Shown here one piece after another: positions 1 through 11,884 of a stretch of 64,000 nucleotides of DNA. The position numbers were made by a program, and so were the translations under genes. The notes beneath the pieces are model-generated. The model was not told where the DNA came from, did not search any database, and was given only the letters and a program-made list of their open reading frames with translations. The number at the start of each line of letters is the position of its first letter. The stretch's first letter is position 1. This DNA comes from Nephrocerus scutellatus (Eukaryota > Arthropoda > Insecta > Diptera > Pipunculidae): NCBI GenBank assembly GCA_947095585.1, contig OX352761.1, positions 20,165,277 to 20,229,276 on the forward strand, written 5' to 3'.

Positions 1-735
1 TAATATAATATATACGAGTTTGTACCGAATCCCCATGCCACCGAACCTACATCACTTTTTTTAAAACGACGGAAAACAATTTCCTGTACACATCATCATT
101 TTTTCATTTGAAAAGTATGAACAGTCGAACAGTCGATAATTACCCACTATAGTTTTTTTACGCATTGTTTTTTGCGTCCTCGTTTATCCGCAAAAATTAC
201 TTGAGCTACAGCGTTGTTAAAGGATGGAATAAAATACAAGTATATGTATAGTTCCATGACTAATTTATTCCATCCCTACCTTCCTCTGAGCACCCTTTAT
301 ATATATATACAGAGCGAGCTTCCCAAGTGTTTGTAATAAATCTACAAACTCTCCGATTTTTTTTTATTATTGTGTTTACTCTCTTCTTCCTTAATTGCTC
401 TTTAATTACTTCGACGGTAGATGAAATTTTAATTGATAGAAAGTCTTAAGCTATGAACAAAATCCTATTGTTATAAATGGGGTTGTTCCTTGTTCACAGT
501 TTTATTTATCTGAAATTTAAGTTTGTTACGAATTTGTGTATAAGTCGTTTCCAATTGCACATTTCGAACCCGAAACCAAAACCACGGTTGAGCTGCCAGA
601 GTTCCAGTGGTTATGCGGGTTTTATTGGGAACGTTGACGGTATTTGTAAATGCAACTAAAATCCACATTAACCAAAAATGAACTTTGTTTGCATTTTGTT
701 ATATCTCTTACTATCTCGTACTAAATTACTGGGGA
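1..735. other. AT-rich DNA, no gene seen
   Basis: No credible gene is visible. The stretch is AT-rich with short TA runs near 300. Short open frames at about 471-668 on both strands overlap each other and look like chance. Positions 737-800 carry a short repeat fragment that recurs near 5735-5805 and 6550-6600. Confidence 0.5.
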
Positions 736-811
736 AAGTGATAGTAAAGCGAGCTTCTCTCAGGTTAAACACTGAATTATCTTAAAAGCCAAATAGTATT
801 AAATATAGTTT

Positions 812-2252
812 TTGCAGAAGTATCATGTCCTCACTCACTCTGCTCTTCTACAGAAGGCGATCGATGCAATCCTGCCAAGCTTGATTTTATTATTTAGAGC
901 AAGCTACAATTGGGGATACATCCCTATTATCTGGAGACAGGTAAATGTGATTTTGATCCCCAGACCTGGAAATAGGCCTAGTGAGCTACCTAAATCATAC
1001 AGACCAATCAGTCTAACATCTTTTGTCCTAAAAATCATGAAGAGACTCATAGATGTTCATATCAGAGGCCGGCTAGAGGTGTCTGCTCCTCTGCACTCAA
1101 GTCAGTTTGCATACAGAAAAGGCAAAAGCACAGAAGGTGCACTCCATTATCTTGTTAAAAAGATAGAAGGAACGTTTCGATCCAAGGAGGTTGCTTTGTG
1201 TGCATTCATAGACATTGAAGGCGCCTTCGATAACACTGGCTATGACTCAATAGAGAGAGCAATTAGTAACAAGGGTATCGAAGTCTCGACCAATCTATGG
1301 ATTAGGGCTATGCTCGAGAGTCGAGATATTACTTCCTCCTCAGGAGGAATGTCAGTGTATGTGACCGCAGTTAAGTGTTGTCCCCAAGGAGGAGTCCTCT
1401 CTCCCCTTCTGTGGTCACTGTTCATAGACGATCTTTTGGTTGATCTACACAGATCAGGTTACATCGTCATTGGCTATGCTGATAACTTGGCGATTATTAT
1501 TTTGGGTAAACACTGCACGACAATTTCTGCTGTCATGCAATGTTCGCTATTACAAGTTTTGGACTGGTGCAGTAGGGAAGGGTTATCCATCAATCCTAGC
1601 AAAACGGTTCTGGTGCCTTTCACTAAAAGAAGGTTGGTTGACTTAGGACCAATCACCATTAAAGGCACCACTCTAATGTATTCCAGCGAGGTCAAATGCC
1701 TTAACTTAACGTAACTGGAAATCTCATATCAAGTCTGCTACAAAACGCGCTACAAGGGCCTTATGGGCCTGCAGAAGACTTTATGGCAGAACTTGGGGCC
1801 TCAGTCCTAAGATGATACAATGGATGTATACAATGATGGTGAGACCCATAATCACGTACGCGGCCATAGTCTGGTGGCCCAAGGTACTCGAACGGACAAC
1901 GGCAAACGAGCTTCAGAAGCTTCAAATAAATAAATCTAGGTATAACAGGTGATATGCGTGCCTGCCCTACGACAGCATTAGAAGCTATCGTAGGTCTTTC
2001 GCCCCTGAAAATCTTCATCAGGAAGACGGCCGCTAGATGAGCTATTAAGCTGCAAATAGAATATAAGTATAAACCAGGCGACCTTGTGGGAAACCTAAGA
2101 ATTCTCAACTCAATTCCCGAAAGAGACATGTTCTGCACAATACCGGACGTTATGGTCAGGGAGTACTGTTTCGGAAGGTTATTTGAGGTAGAAATCTTAG
2201 ACCTTGCAAGCTGGTCCAATGGTGTCCTCACCATTGCATACCTTAAGATTTA
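812..2252 (+). pseudogene. LOA/R1-like non-LTR retrotransposon relic (RT domain)
   Basis: A 300-residue open frame covers the reverse transcriptase core. The PKSYRPISLTS block, motif A (FIDIEGAFD) and the CPQGGVLSPLLW block are all readable. The catalytic YADD box reads YADN at 1475-1486, so the second aspartate is lost. After a stop near 1712, the thumb region continues in other frames, including RPIITYAAIVWWPK around 1850-1885, and decays by about 2250. The style of these blocks, followed by a YAxxVWWP segment, is that of I-superfamily elements (R1, LOA, I). The endonuclease is missing upstream, so the copy is 5' truncated. The clade is inferred; the RT assignment is firm. Confidence 0.85.
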
Positions 2253-2700
2253 AAAAAAAAGATATCGATACGTTGATTGAGTATTTTTCTCAGTTTCCCA
2301 TCTACTACCCCTATGAATAAAAAAAAATTATAAAATTTGAAGAAAATCGGGTAAATTTTTTAATAAATTTGTATGGGAGCCCCTTCCCACGACCACGAGG
2401 CCCGAGGTGCCCAGATTTTGATAGAAAGTATTGTCATGGGAAATACACACGTGTGCAAAGTTTGAATAAAATCGGACTTTAGGAAGTGTGTTAAAAATTG
2501 ATCAGAAGATTCTACCCACCAGCCAGCCACGGGCACGCGAAGTTAATATAGAGAATTTAAAAATACGCCATCGCAAGCCAACTGCTAACCAATTGTTTTA
2601 AAACAAGTCCCATTAAATTCTGACTGGTAGAAGCCGAGATATAAGAGGTATCAAACTGATAAACATACAAACTGACAAATGTACACACGCACGCTATAAC
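2246..2700 (+). repeat. Non-autonomous element, shell copy A with monomer core
   Basis: The left end (about 2246-2325) shares a block around TTGATTGAGTATTTTTCTCA with 6697-6780 and 14795-14865. The right end (about 2563-2700), with GCCATCGCAAGCC and GGTAGAAGCCGAGATATA, is shared with 6787-6905 and 15194-15315. Between them lies a core of the AAAATCGGGTAAATTTT type, also found at 59171-59460 and 47950-48300. The right end holds the palindrome TTGTTTTAAAACAA. No coding sequence is seen. The architecture resembles Helitron/Helentron-type non-autonomous elements, but that class is inference. Confidence 0.6.
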
Positions 2701-2719
2701 ATAGAATATAATAGAATAG

Positions 2720-2940
2720 AACACGCTGCTTCACTTTAAATACCGTCGGCTGCCATCGATCTGACAGCTGAGTAAACGAAACCTTCAGTTACTTATTCGG
2801 TTAAGAAGGTTTGCAAGTGTAATACAAAATCACACCGAACCTTGAGTGCGGTTTGCAAAAGAACACCAAAACGAAACCTCGAGAGGGTCATCTTAACTTT
2901 ACCGAGCAAATGAAAAGAGCTGTATGTAAAGGGTTTTTCT
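2720..2940 (+). repeat. Interspersed repeat, ACCAAAACG family, copy 1
   Basis: This degenerate non-coding repeat contains GAGTAAACGAAACC and a later segment with CACCAAAACGAAACC. Clearer related copies lie at 30221-30565 and 31635-31890. All three end in a similar block (ATCTTAACTTTACC...GCAAAT). No terminal repeats or coding capacity are visible. Confidence 0.45.
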
Positions 2941-2954
2941 ATAAGGACATAACA

Positions 2955-3320
2955 ATGGTTTACTTATTATGGCGAAGTTAACGAGTGAGCAGCGTTTTAA
3001 AAATTACCATCGACCGGATACGGCTATGCGTACTATGTGGATAAATTTGAGTCAACATATTCACTATTGAATGTTGCCAATGTGCCAATTAGAGCAAAGT
3101 ACCGGTCGAAGTACCGTAAATATCGCAGCCGTAAGTGCTTCAGTTCAAAATGAGGCAAATCAGTCGATTCCACGTCGTTCACATGAATTGGGAATCTCTC
3201 AGTCAATATTGTAGCGAATTTTGCGTGAAGATCTTAGCCTACGCCTTTACAAAATCAACTTACCGCAAGAACTGAAGCCCCTTGATCATTTGAATCGCCG
3301 AAACTTATGTTATGTCCTTA
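2955..3320 (+). pseudogene. Tc1/mariner-superfamily transposase relic, N-terminal part
   Basis: Translation across three frames gives the DNA-binding half of an IS630/Tc1/mariner-type transposase: TSEQRFKNYHRPDTAMRTMW, a serine-rich linker, RRSHELGISQSIL with a stop, then ILREDLSLRLYKINLPQELK and DHLNRRN. The HTH followed by a tract of the PYKxxLxQELKPxDHxxRR type is characteristic of this family. The DDE catalytic domain is absent and the frame is broken repeatedly. It is a dead relic with no neighbours of related function. Confidence 0.6.
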
Positions 3321-3329
3321 TTGGAAAAC

Positions 3330-5590
3330 CCTTTATTATGTCTTGCTGGCCCTATTATTTCAGCGCCATCTTAAACTATGTGAGCGGCGTGACTATAGAG
3401 GTTAGTTCATATGACTTTTGAGCAGGAAGTTTGAGGTTCGAATCACAGAAATACCAAAAGTATTTTTTTACGATCCCACCTTTCGCGGATGACTGACAAA
3501 CGTCAGAGACGTTTAGCTTCTCAACTCGCCATTTCGATACGGCATTAAATTGTAGGTCTCTACCATTTGTGTGCAATTAAATAACACGCAAAACACGAAT
3601 GGAATGGTCGCGAGAAACAATGCCTTAGAACGCAACGATCTGTCGCACCAAATATTAAAATTGTTTAACTATAAACTTTACCTTCACGTACTTTGTTTGT
3701 GAAAATTATGATGATGATCACATCACGAGAAGGTTTCTATCGCACTTTTATCACTACAGAATATTACGAATATTTATGTACTTAATAGTATTCCCCTATA
3801 CGACTTATATCTGACTGACAATAAAGATGATATAGCTACATTCAATTTTTATTGAATTCGAGTAGTTCCTTACCTACCACCCTTTCCACAACCATCCAAG
3901 TTAAAATTATATGTTAAGGATACCAAAACAACCACGTATAATCCACAAAAATAAAATAATAATTAATCAAAAAATTTAATAATGAATTATCAAAATAGCT
4001 CACTTGACCCTAGAAGCATCATCGTCAGAATAGCGGCGACAAAGCGCCGCGAAACGATGCCAAAAACACCAGGGGAATTGGAGCTCAATTGCAAATGTTT
4101 CTACTCGAAGGAGACCTATTCAAAAGCCTTTAGTCGTGTGCTGGAACCTAGAATGCTCGTTGGCACTTTGCCAAACAATGATAGTGTTGCCGCTGTGCCG
4201 TCACCACTATCATATCTACGTATATTGTCAACATCAACAATTTTCATGCCAGCTATGTGAGAGAAGAGGTATTTTTATTGGATAAACGCGATACTTGGCT
4301 CTTCTGGTATTGCTGATGGAGGATGTCTAAATGTTTAGATAGATGCTGAAATCATTTCGGTAAATTAATATATGTACATGGCAAAGTTAAAAGATAGCCG
4401 GCGTCGGTTTTTTTATTCGACAGTATGCGATTGCACAATTTATGCCGGACACGCAAAAACAATTTGAATGCACATAAAGCTTTGCTTATGGCCGTCAGCA
4501 ATTTGGCTCATAGCACTCTTGGAAATCATAACATTAGTCGATTTTTTATTTGGCTCATAAGTCGAATTAGTTAGAACTCAGGGGATTTCAATTTATAAAT
4601 ATTCTTTAAAATCGAAACATAATGGGATAAATAGTAGCGTAACGAAATGGGTTATATCGTCTTGCCTTAATAACTCCCTATTGTTAGTCTTAGAGACGTA
4701 AGTGCGGTGTCGTTATTTAACGTATAAGACCTTGAGTTTGCGTCGATGGAGGTTAGGTTGGTGGGCAGGGTCGGGAAACGAGGAGATTCGAGAAAACCGG
4801 CGCACTCGCTCCTTTCTTTTCAGTGTAGCTCACATGCTAGCGCGGTTATTCATGTGTGTTTAAATTGAGTTTATTTTATCTATCGATTAAGGCAAAAAAT
4901 AGTGTATTTTAGACAATATACAGGATGGGACACCCTGTATATGAAAAAATTTAAAGTAAGCCTATAAAAAAGTATTAAAATACAATATGTTAGCCTCAGC
5001 CCCTCAGCAAGAGCTAACCGAAAATATAAATCACGCCTAGCGTTGGAAGGAGGAGGCTACGGGCTACGCACAGGTACCACTGATTCTGAGTGAGCGAGAC
5101 AGTTTCGGAATCGTCATAAAGCTGTCACGGCAATGAACGACCCCGACTCCGCGAATACCTCCGCTGTTGTACCTGTACCAATGGACATATTGAGGAAATA
5201 TAGCACCCACACATCTGTCGAAGACGTCTCCAAACTGAGCGATATGAATATCAGTCGAAGCGAAGTGATGCGAAACCATTGACGAACGCTTCTAGTCGGT
5301 ATACGAAACGAATGCTTTTCTGATCGACTTGTGTTCGACAGAGATTTAAAGAAAGCAAAAGGTCGCAATATTCCATTCCTTCAGACTATTCCCCGGCGAA
5401 AATATAGCGGAATTTCGTTAATTTAGTACATGTAGCAAGTTAATAGATGCCAATAAAATCCTAACGCTATCGCGCTCGAACGGATGTTGATATCCCCCGA
5501 AGCCGAACGGCCTTTGGCCACTTAACCCGAGTAGGGTTGGTGCAGCAACTACCGAGGCGGATAGACGATGACTTTGCCTTCAATCTACGA
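3330..5590. other. No recognisable gene; scattered repeat scraps
   Basis: No gene is supported. About 3500-3560 has a decayed copy of a short repeat (GCTTCTCAACTCGCC) seen better at 5735. A 92-codon frame at 3982-4260 (+) and a 49-codon frame at 5133-5282 (+) have no recognised domain. A block near 5480-5560 (CCGAACGGCCTTTGGCCACT) looks like decayed mobile DNA but could not be assigned. Confidence 0.4.
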
Positions 5591-5599
5591 GTATACTAA

Positions 5600-5805
5600 T
5601 ATTATAAAGAGGTAATGTTAGTTTGTGTGTAGGAGGTAATCTTCGGAACTACTGGACCGATTTCAAAAGTTCTTTCACCATTATTTAGAATGGACTTTTA
5701 GCGTGAACATAGGCTAGATAGTAAAACGAGCTTCTCAGCTCGCCATATGGATAGTTGTAATTCAGTCTAAACACTGAATGATATTAAAAGCCCAATAGTA
5801 ACCAT
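5600..5805 (+). repeat. Decayed interspersed repeat fragment
   Basis: The sequence includes GAGGTAATGTTAGTTTGTGTG and ACTACTGGACCGATTTC, wording typical of widespread insect non-coding repeats. It ends in CAGTCTAAACACTGAATGATA, which recurs in shortened form at 765-800 and 6552-6595. No coding capacity is seen. Confidence 0.4.
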
Positions 5806-6149
5806 TTATTTCACAAAATTCGTAACATTTTTTTTTCTGTGAAAAAAAAGGTTTCTTATTTTATTGGTAAATGTTTTATTTCTTATGTAACCTGTATATT
5901 TTAGGATTTAAATGATATAATTGTTTAGTATTTAGATGGTATAATGGTAACGCAGCAAATATGCAACTGCATTACCGATAATGGACTGTCAAAATGATGA
6001 TTGTCAGTTGTTGCAAGAGATACGAGACCTTGTGTACGTACTTTGGCGTAGTATATAAAATCAAATTAAGGATTCGAAATCATCGACTTTAGTTTTACTC
6101 GTTTCACTTAAAAAACTTTTTTTTTTTTAAAAAAAAAAAACAAGGGTTA

Positions 6150-6470
6150 TAGTCGCATCTTAGTCCTACATAACGAATTTCATACGAATCGGTTGAGAAA
6201 TTGCTTTGTCCACAAAATTCCAGACCCTATTGGCCAGATCCCAGAATTTCGATAGGAATAAGTCTTACAGCCGCATCTTAGTCCTACATACCGAATTTCA
6301 TACGAATCGCTTGAGAAATTGCTTGGTCCACAAAATTTCAGACCCTATTGGCCAGATCCCAGAATTTCCATAAAAACAAATTTTTTTTACACGCGTCACA
6401 ATTGTTTTAAAACTAGTCCCATTCAATTTTGAGTGGTAGAAGCCGAGATATACGAGTTCCTACCAAAAAC
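6150..6470 (+). repeat. Two 118-bp tandem monomers plus shell right end
   Basis: Two monomers start at 6155 and 6273 (period 118) and share GCATCTTAGTCCTACATA and CCCTATTGGCCAGATCCCAG. They are followed at about 6403-6465 by the right-end block (CAATTGTTTTAAAA, GGTAGAAGCCGAGATATACG) of the shell elements at 2246, 6697 and 14795. The same monomer family appears on the other strand at 23154-23580. Confidence 0.65.
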
Positions 6471-6696
6471 TTTCCTCTACTATAGACACACGAGCTAATG
6501 TATGCTGCTTTGCGAGTGACTACACACACCGTTGTATGAATATTTGGTTGAAATTCAGTCTAAAGACTAATTTATATTAGAAACCTAATAGTATGCATCA
6601 TTAAATGTAGGTCTATCATTCATAAGCTAAAGGCCATTCAGTCCTAAGCGATTTCTGAAATAAGACTAAAAAAACATATTTCACTTTGCAAACATT

Positions 6697-6905
6697 CAGG
6701 CTTAAAAAATCGATAGCGATGCGTAGATTGAGTACTTTTATTAGTTTAGTTTTCTCAGGGGTAGTAGCCCCTATGAATGAAAAAATGACGCTATCGCAAG
6801 CCGAGCGCTAATCAATTGTTTTAAAACAAGTCCCATAAAATGTTGACTGGTAGAAGCCGAGATATACGAGACGACAAACAAACGTACAACTGTACACACG
6901 TTCGC
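6697..6905 (+). repeat. Non-autonomous element, shell copy B (no core)
   Basis: The left block (ATCGATAGCGATGCGTAGAT through CCCCTATGAATG) joins almost directly to the right block (CTATCGCAAGCCGAGCGCTA through ACTGTACACACG). This is the compact form of the family that carries cores in copy A (2246-2700) and a nested element in copy C (14795-15320). Confidence 0.6.
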
Positions 6906-7049
6906 TGAAAAATTTTCATGCCCTCTAAATATAAGCTTCGCCCTTTAGGCTCGCAATAATAGGTCTGGATTACTTGATATCATAAGAGCATAACGCCAAA
7001 GCCTGCCTCGTTGGGTTTCGAAGCTATTTTATTATCCGTTTACACGAGT

Positions 7050-7110
7050 TTATGAAAACGCCCACGCTGTGCATACCCCTTGAGCGTGAGTACATTATAA
7101 AAAAAGTAGT
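7050..7110 (+). repeat. Solo 3' end of a Jockey/Daphne-like element
   Basis: AACGCCCACGCTGTG followed by TTGAGCGTGAGTACATTATA and an A-run matches the 3' terminal segment of the elements at 62335-62580 (minus sense) and 45270-45395. It is interpreted as a severely 5'-truncated copy. Confidence 0.5.
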
Positions 7111-7111
7111 T

Positions 7112-8030
7112 TTTCTAAAATGCAATAAAAACACTGTATGAAAACGATTTGTTTCGTCAAAAATCATTGGTTTTCTAGAACGCAGAGCGCTTTTGTTTCT
7201 GCATCTGTCAATGCAATAACAAAATTGGAAAGTTTTTAAAATAGAGGAATTCTTGTTGGAAATTTAATCTAAGATTTAAAACTTAATTAAAAACAATTTT
7301 TTTTAGTTGAAAGTAAAGATAAAACATTGACAGGGTGGAAAACGACAAGAGAAACACCGGAAGACAGAAACAAGACGGCGACAAAGAAAAATGCCCAAAA
7401 GTTGTATATCAAAAAAGTTCCTTTCCTTTCCTTTCCTTTGTTGCTTCCACTTTATTTTTTGTTAAAATAAGTTCCCTTGTTTAAGAAAGTTTTACCAAAA
7501 TAGTCCGTACAGAACCAAAAACGTATAAAAAACTTCTTTGCACAAGAACTGGAAACGCACAATTGTTGGCAATTTGAGATAAACAAAATTTTCGACCCTG
7601 GCAGCAATTTCAATTGTTGTTGCCAAAAATGCTTTTAAATGTATGAAAACTATATGGTGCACACGTTGACACAAATCTGTGGTTATGGTTTGGAGAGCTC
7701 AGAGATTTCACGTAAAAAGTTTACATTCAATGTCGAGCGTATAACTGCAGCATACAGTGTTGTTTAACAAAGAAACACAACATATGGCGAAGTTTTTATT
7801 TAAAATCGACTTGTTCAGGATTTAAATAAAAAAGTGTAAACACAATTGGTATTAATTGAGAAAAAAAAATTCTCATGTACTATTGGAAATCATATTATAT
7901 TAAAATCAAACATAGCAATCAAAAGTTTTCTCTATGGTGTAAAATACCATGCAGTAAACTCGTTTTGAATTTGTGTCCTAGCCAAGAGTACCAACACTAT
8001 ATAATATACCATGTTCCACCATTAAAATAA
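7112..8030. other. No gene seen; CCTTT microsatellite
   Basis: The only distinct feature is a short (CCTTT)n tract at about 7420-7440. Open frames in this stretch are short and carry no recognisable motif. Confidence 0.4.
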
Positions 8031-10427
8031 CAGTATCATCATCATGTTTGGTTCTACAACGAGGGTCCGGTCCTGGCCTCCCGCAAAAAGTCTAAGACTT
8101 TTCTCTCGAAAGCGGCTAAGAGGTCAGAATGATTTTTGCTAAGCACCTAAGTCTCGGATCCATATGTAAGTACTGACCATTGTTTTATATACCAGCAGCT
8201 CGGGTGTTATGGTTAAGTTCCTGGATTTGAAGAGTCTTGACAGACTATAGTAGGGTTTGTTGGCTTTAAGCAACCGCGCGCGTATTCCTGGTTCCATGCT
8301 ATTATCGGCTGCTGCAGTTGACTCGAGATAGTTAAAGGATTGCACTACTTCAAATTCGCGTTCCACTATTTGAAATGAGGGACCAATGTTGGATCTTCTA
8401 GTCGCAGACGTGGCTACCATGTACTTTGTTTTGCTTTCATTTAAGTGCAGTCCCACATTTCGTGCCGCCTGCTCGATCTGGATGAAAGCTTCCTGTACAG
8501 CTCTTGGGTTTCTATTGGGTGTTTCAACAAGTGCGCTTCAACTTTTCTCCGATAGGGACGGCGAACGACGCCATATTTTTTTATTGTTATTTTGTCATTT
8601 AGAAACTTCATTAGTATACATTTCATCATGGAACGCTACACATGTGAAGAGCGATTGCAAATCGTGCAAATTTTTTATCAAAATAATCGTTCTGTTGGCG
8701 CTACTTTAAGAGAGATTTTCACCGAAAAATCATCTTCAGCGATGAGGCTCACTTTTGGCTAGAAGGATTTGTCAACAAGCAAAATATGCGTTACTGGGCA
8801 GAAAGCAACCCACACGAGATTCATGAGGCACCGTTGAATCCCGAACAAGTCACTGGTGCGGATTACATGCCGGCGGCGTCATTGGGCCATATTTTTTCAT
8901 CGACGATAACGATCGCCACGTTACTTTTAATGGAAATCGGTACCGCGATATGATAAACGATTTTTTTTGGCCGCAATTGAATGGAATGGACTTAGACGAC
9001 ATGTGGTTTCAGCAGGACGGGGCCACATGCCACACAGCACACGATACAATCGCGTTATTGAAGACTAAGTTCGATGAGCGTGTTATTTCGCGAAATGGGC
9101 CCGTCCAGTGGCCGCCGCGCTCGTGTGATTTGACACCTCTAGATTATTTTCTTTGGGGTTATGTGAAATCATTGGTCTATGCCTGTACCAACGAAGTCAA
9201 TGTCATCTGCGTAAGCCAGTATCTGAATGGACTTATAGAGGATTGTTCCTCTCGCCGTTACGTCAGAGTCTCGGATCACTTTCTCCAACGCCAGGTTGAA
9301 GAGGATGTAAGCCTGTACATCCCCTTGTCGGAGCCTATTATAGATATTGAATGGGCTTGTTAGTGATCCGGAAATTTTTACTTGGCTTATAACATTGGTC
9401 ATGGTCAACCTACATAGTCGTGTCAGTAGAACTACCGCGCCTGGTGCGGTCCCTACTCTCTGTGCTGTTCTAGTTCACGGACAAGATTCTTCTCCCAGGC
9501 TGCTTTTTTTCGCCGGTGAACTGTTTTGTCATATCTTCTGAGCTCTTTATATTCATTTTCGCGTGCCCGCGTTCTATGAGATTGTTGCATTGCTCAGTAC
9601 GCAACATTCTTACGTTCAGTCGCTAGCATGCATTTGTCATCGAACCAGTCGTTCCGATCTCTACGACTACTGATAAGATGGAGTCAGCAGTACTAATGAC
9701 GGTATTTTTAAGGCGTGTCCATTTCTCTTCTACGCCTGATATCTCAGCCCCAGGACTTACTCTCCCTGCCTTTAGGGCGAGTCCTATCGCTTTACCATAG
9801 TTGTTTCTGGTCTCTCCGTTGCGAAGAGCAGCCGTGTTGACTCGAATCTGATTCGCGGATGCTGTCTTTCTTGATGCAATCCGCGCTCGGAACATCATAC
9901 CAACAAGATACTGGTCCGAGTCGACGTTGGCACCTCGGTACGTTCGTACTGTCATCAGGTTCGGGTTGTGGCGGCGGTCTATCAACACGTGGTCTATCTG
10001 GTTGCGAGTGTCTCCATCAGGAGATACTCAGGTGGCTTTGTAGATATTTTTACGCGCAAACATTGTACTCGCAACGACAAAATTATTGCTTGCTGCCATC
10101 TCTATGACTCGTTGTGCATTGTCATTAGTGTTCTCGTGTAAGCTATGGGTGCCAATGTACTGCCTGAATACTGGCTTTCTACCTATTTTAGCATATACTG
10201 AGGGCATGAGGCATGGAGTTCCCGTTCGACTGATTCAAAGAATTCTCCTTTTTATCATCTAGGGAATCCTCCGTAGGTGCGTGAACGTTTATGGGGCTTA
10301 TGTTTTTAAATTTGCACGCACGCGAACGGTGCATACCCGTTCATTTATTGCTTTAAAGCCGATAACGGTGAATTTCATTCTTTTGCTGATTAGAAACCCG
10401 ACCCCGAGCACATGATGTCTTGATGTT
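8031..10427 (-). pseudogene. RTE-clade non-LTR retrotransposon, copy 1 (interrupted)
   Basis: The minus-strand 3' tail is an (ATG)n-type microsatellite at 8031-8045, as in other RTE elements. Reading upstream come the C-terminal segment, the thumb (SFNYLESTAAADNSMEPGIR, FKSRNLTITPELLVYKTMV), an RT palm stretch (MTNVISQVKISGSLTSPFNI) and LAYADDIDFVG near 9190. Next are the linker and the endonuclease end (MLIDRRHNPNLMTVRTYRG, 9620-9990), reaching the sequence for HHVLGVGFLISKRM near 10420. The N-terminal RT part is deleted at about 9425. A mariner relic splits the frame at 8515-9184. The copy is 5' truncated and has many frameshifts. Confidence 0.85.
8515..9184 (+). mobile_element. Mariner-like transposon relic nested in RTE copy 1
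   Basis: The insert starts with a TTGGGTGTTTCAAC terminal-repeat-like sequence. It encodes MERYTCEERLQIVQIFYQNN (from 8629), has an internal deletion, then gives IIFSDEAHFWLEGFVNKQN, FQQDGATCHTAHDTIALL and WPPRSCDLTPLDYFLWGYV. These are DDE transposase blocks, with the second catalytic Asp in QQDGA and the third in the CDLTPLDYF block. The flanking RTE sequence resumes at a TA (TTTCTA before, TACCAACG after), as expected for TA-targeted insertion. The 3' end is lost inside the coding region, so the copy cannot move. Confidence 0.85.
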
Positions 10428-11884
10428 ATTATCTTATGCAGGTTTTCTTTACCGCAGTAGGTATTTCATTTGTTACTCTGTAAGCAGTTAGAGAAGGTAG
10501 CGTGTGTGCAAGAGCAAAAAATTTACATAGATTGTAGAAAGGACTACTGTAGGCCAATCATGTAAGTGTGAGTTTTATTGTGTACACGAAAAAAGTGTAA
10601 ATTGTGTTAATTAGATTCCGCAAGCTGTGTAAGAATGCAGTTTTTCAACAGATGTCGTATACACAACTGAATAAATTTAATCAGTTTTTATTCTTTTTGA
10701 CAGTGAGTTTTGACGTAAAACTCACGATCGCTTGATTGTTCCCCTCGAAGTGAAATAACTTGGAATTTTTTGTCGTTTTTTCAGACTCGTATTTAACGTT
10801 GACACCTTTTACCTACCCACGCATTCAAAGGGAACTGCGGTAAAAAATAAAATTAAGAGTACATGTTAACATTTTCATGTCAGCACTTCTGTATGTAATG
10901 AGAAACGGTATGGTTCGGCTGCGCTTTCGATTATGTTTCATCGAAAGTTAACTACAAAATAATAGACATACCTACAGTAAAAACACAATCATAGATGAGA
11001 AGTCACATCTCTGGCAGGTATTTTCCGCCAGAATGTATACACGCATCAGACGCACACACAATATTCAAATTTAGCATTTTGTTTGAATTCGATGGATGTT
11101 GATGTTCTGTATCCAGCTTGGAGCTTGGAGTTTCTCGTAGCATGAAGGTTATTTAAGTTGTGCAGCATTATAATTTTTAACAATTTAATGTGAGTCAACC
11201 AGAGTTGCAAGAGTATTCGTGGAGCATGACAAATTATCCACATCAGTGAACACACAAGAAGCAAGTAAAGAGCTTATACAGGCTTCAAATCTAACGTTGT
11301 TGGATGTATAACTGTTTATTTGTGTACATTGTTATTTGTTAAGCTAGAAATGGGACAGCTACAGGCTATACTTTACTATTATTCCTGCATTAAAAAACAT
11401 CCACAGAAACCTCTGTGCTAATGAGATTAGGTACTTTTATATGCGGAAATTTTGTGTGCATGGCCTGTGGAGCCGCTAGTATATTCTATTATTTTGTAGA
11501 TTAAGCGAACATTTTATTTTAATTTATTAGTACAGTTTATGAATAAACTCATATCTCTAATTATAATCATAGTTATTGTCAATGTTGTCAACAAACACAA
11601 ACACGCAAAAGTTTGGAATTTAAAATTATGAGTGTTAGTACACTACTCTCTACTCTTTGGTGGTCTGTGGTTGTTTATAACAGAAAATTGATACAACTAG
11701 TTTTAAATGTAATAAATAAAATGAAAGTACACCGTTGATTGTATCAAATCAATTTCTTTTAGGATGCATCACTGATTTTCACACATCAGTAGACATATTT
11801 TCGCCAAACAACAACCCTTTTTTGGAGAGTTTTAAATTGCGTTTTATTTTATCTACACTCACTCAAGCACTTAATTTTATATTT
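10428..11884. other. No gene seen
   Basis: AT-rich DNA without recognisable coding domains. A 72-codon frame at 11046-11264 (-) shows no known motif. I see no repeat structure here that recurs elsewhere in the window. Confidence 0.4.

Noticed and set aside
3982..4260. 92-codon plus-strand frame as a small gene
   Set aside because: No recognisable domain, no nearby splice or promoter evidence, and it lies in repeat-rich DNA.
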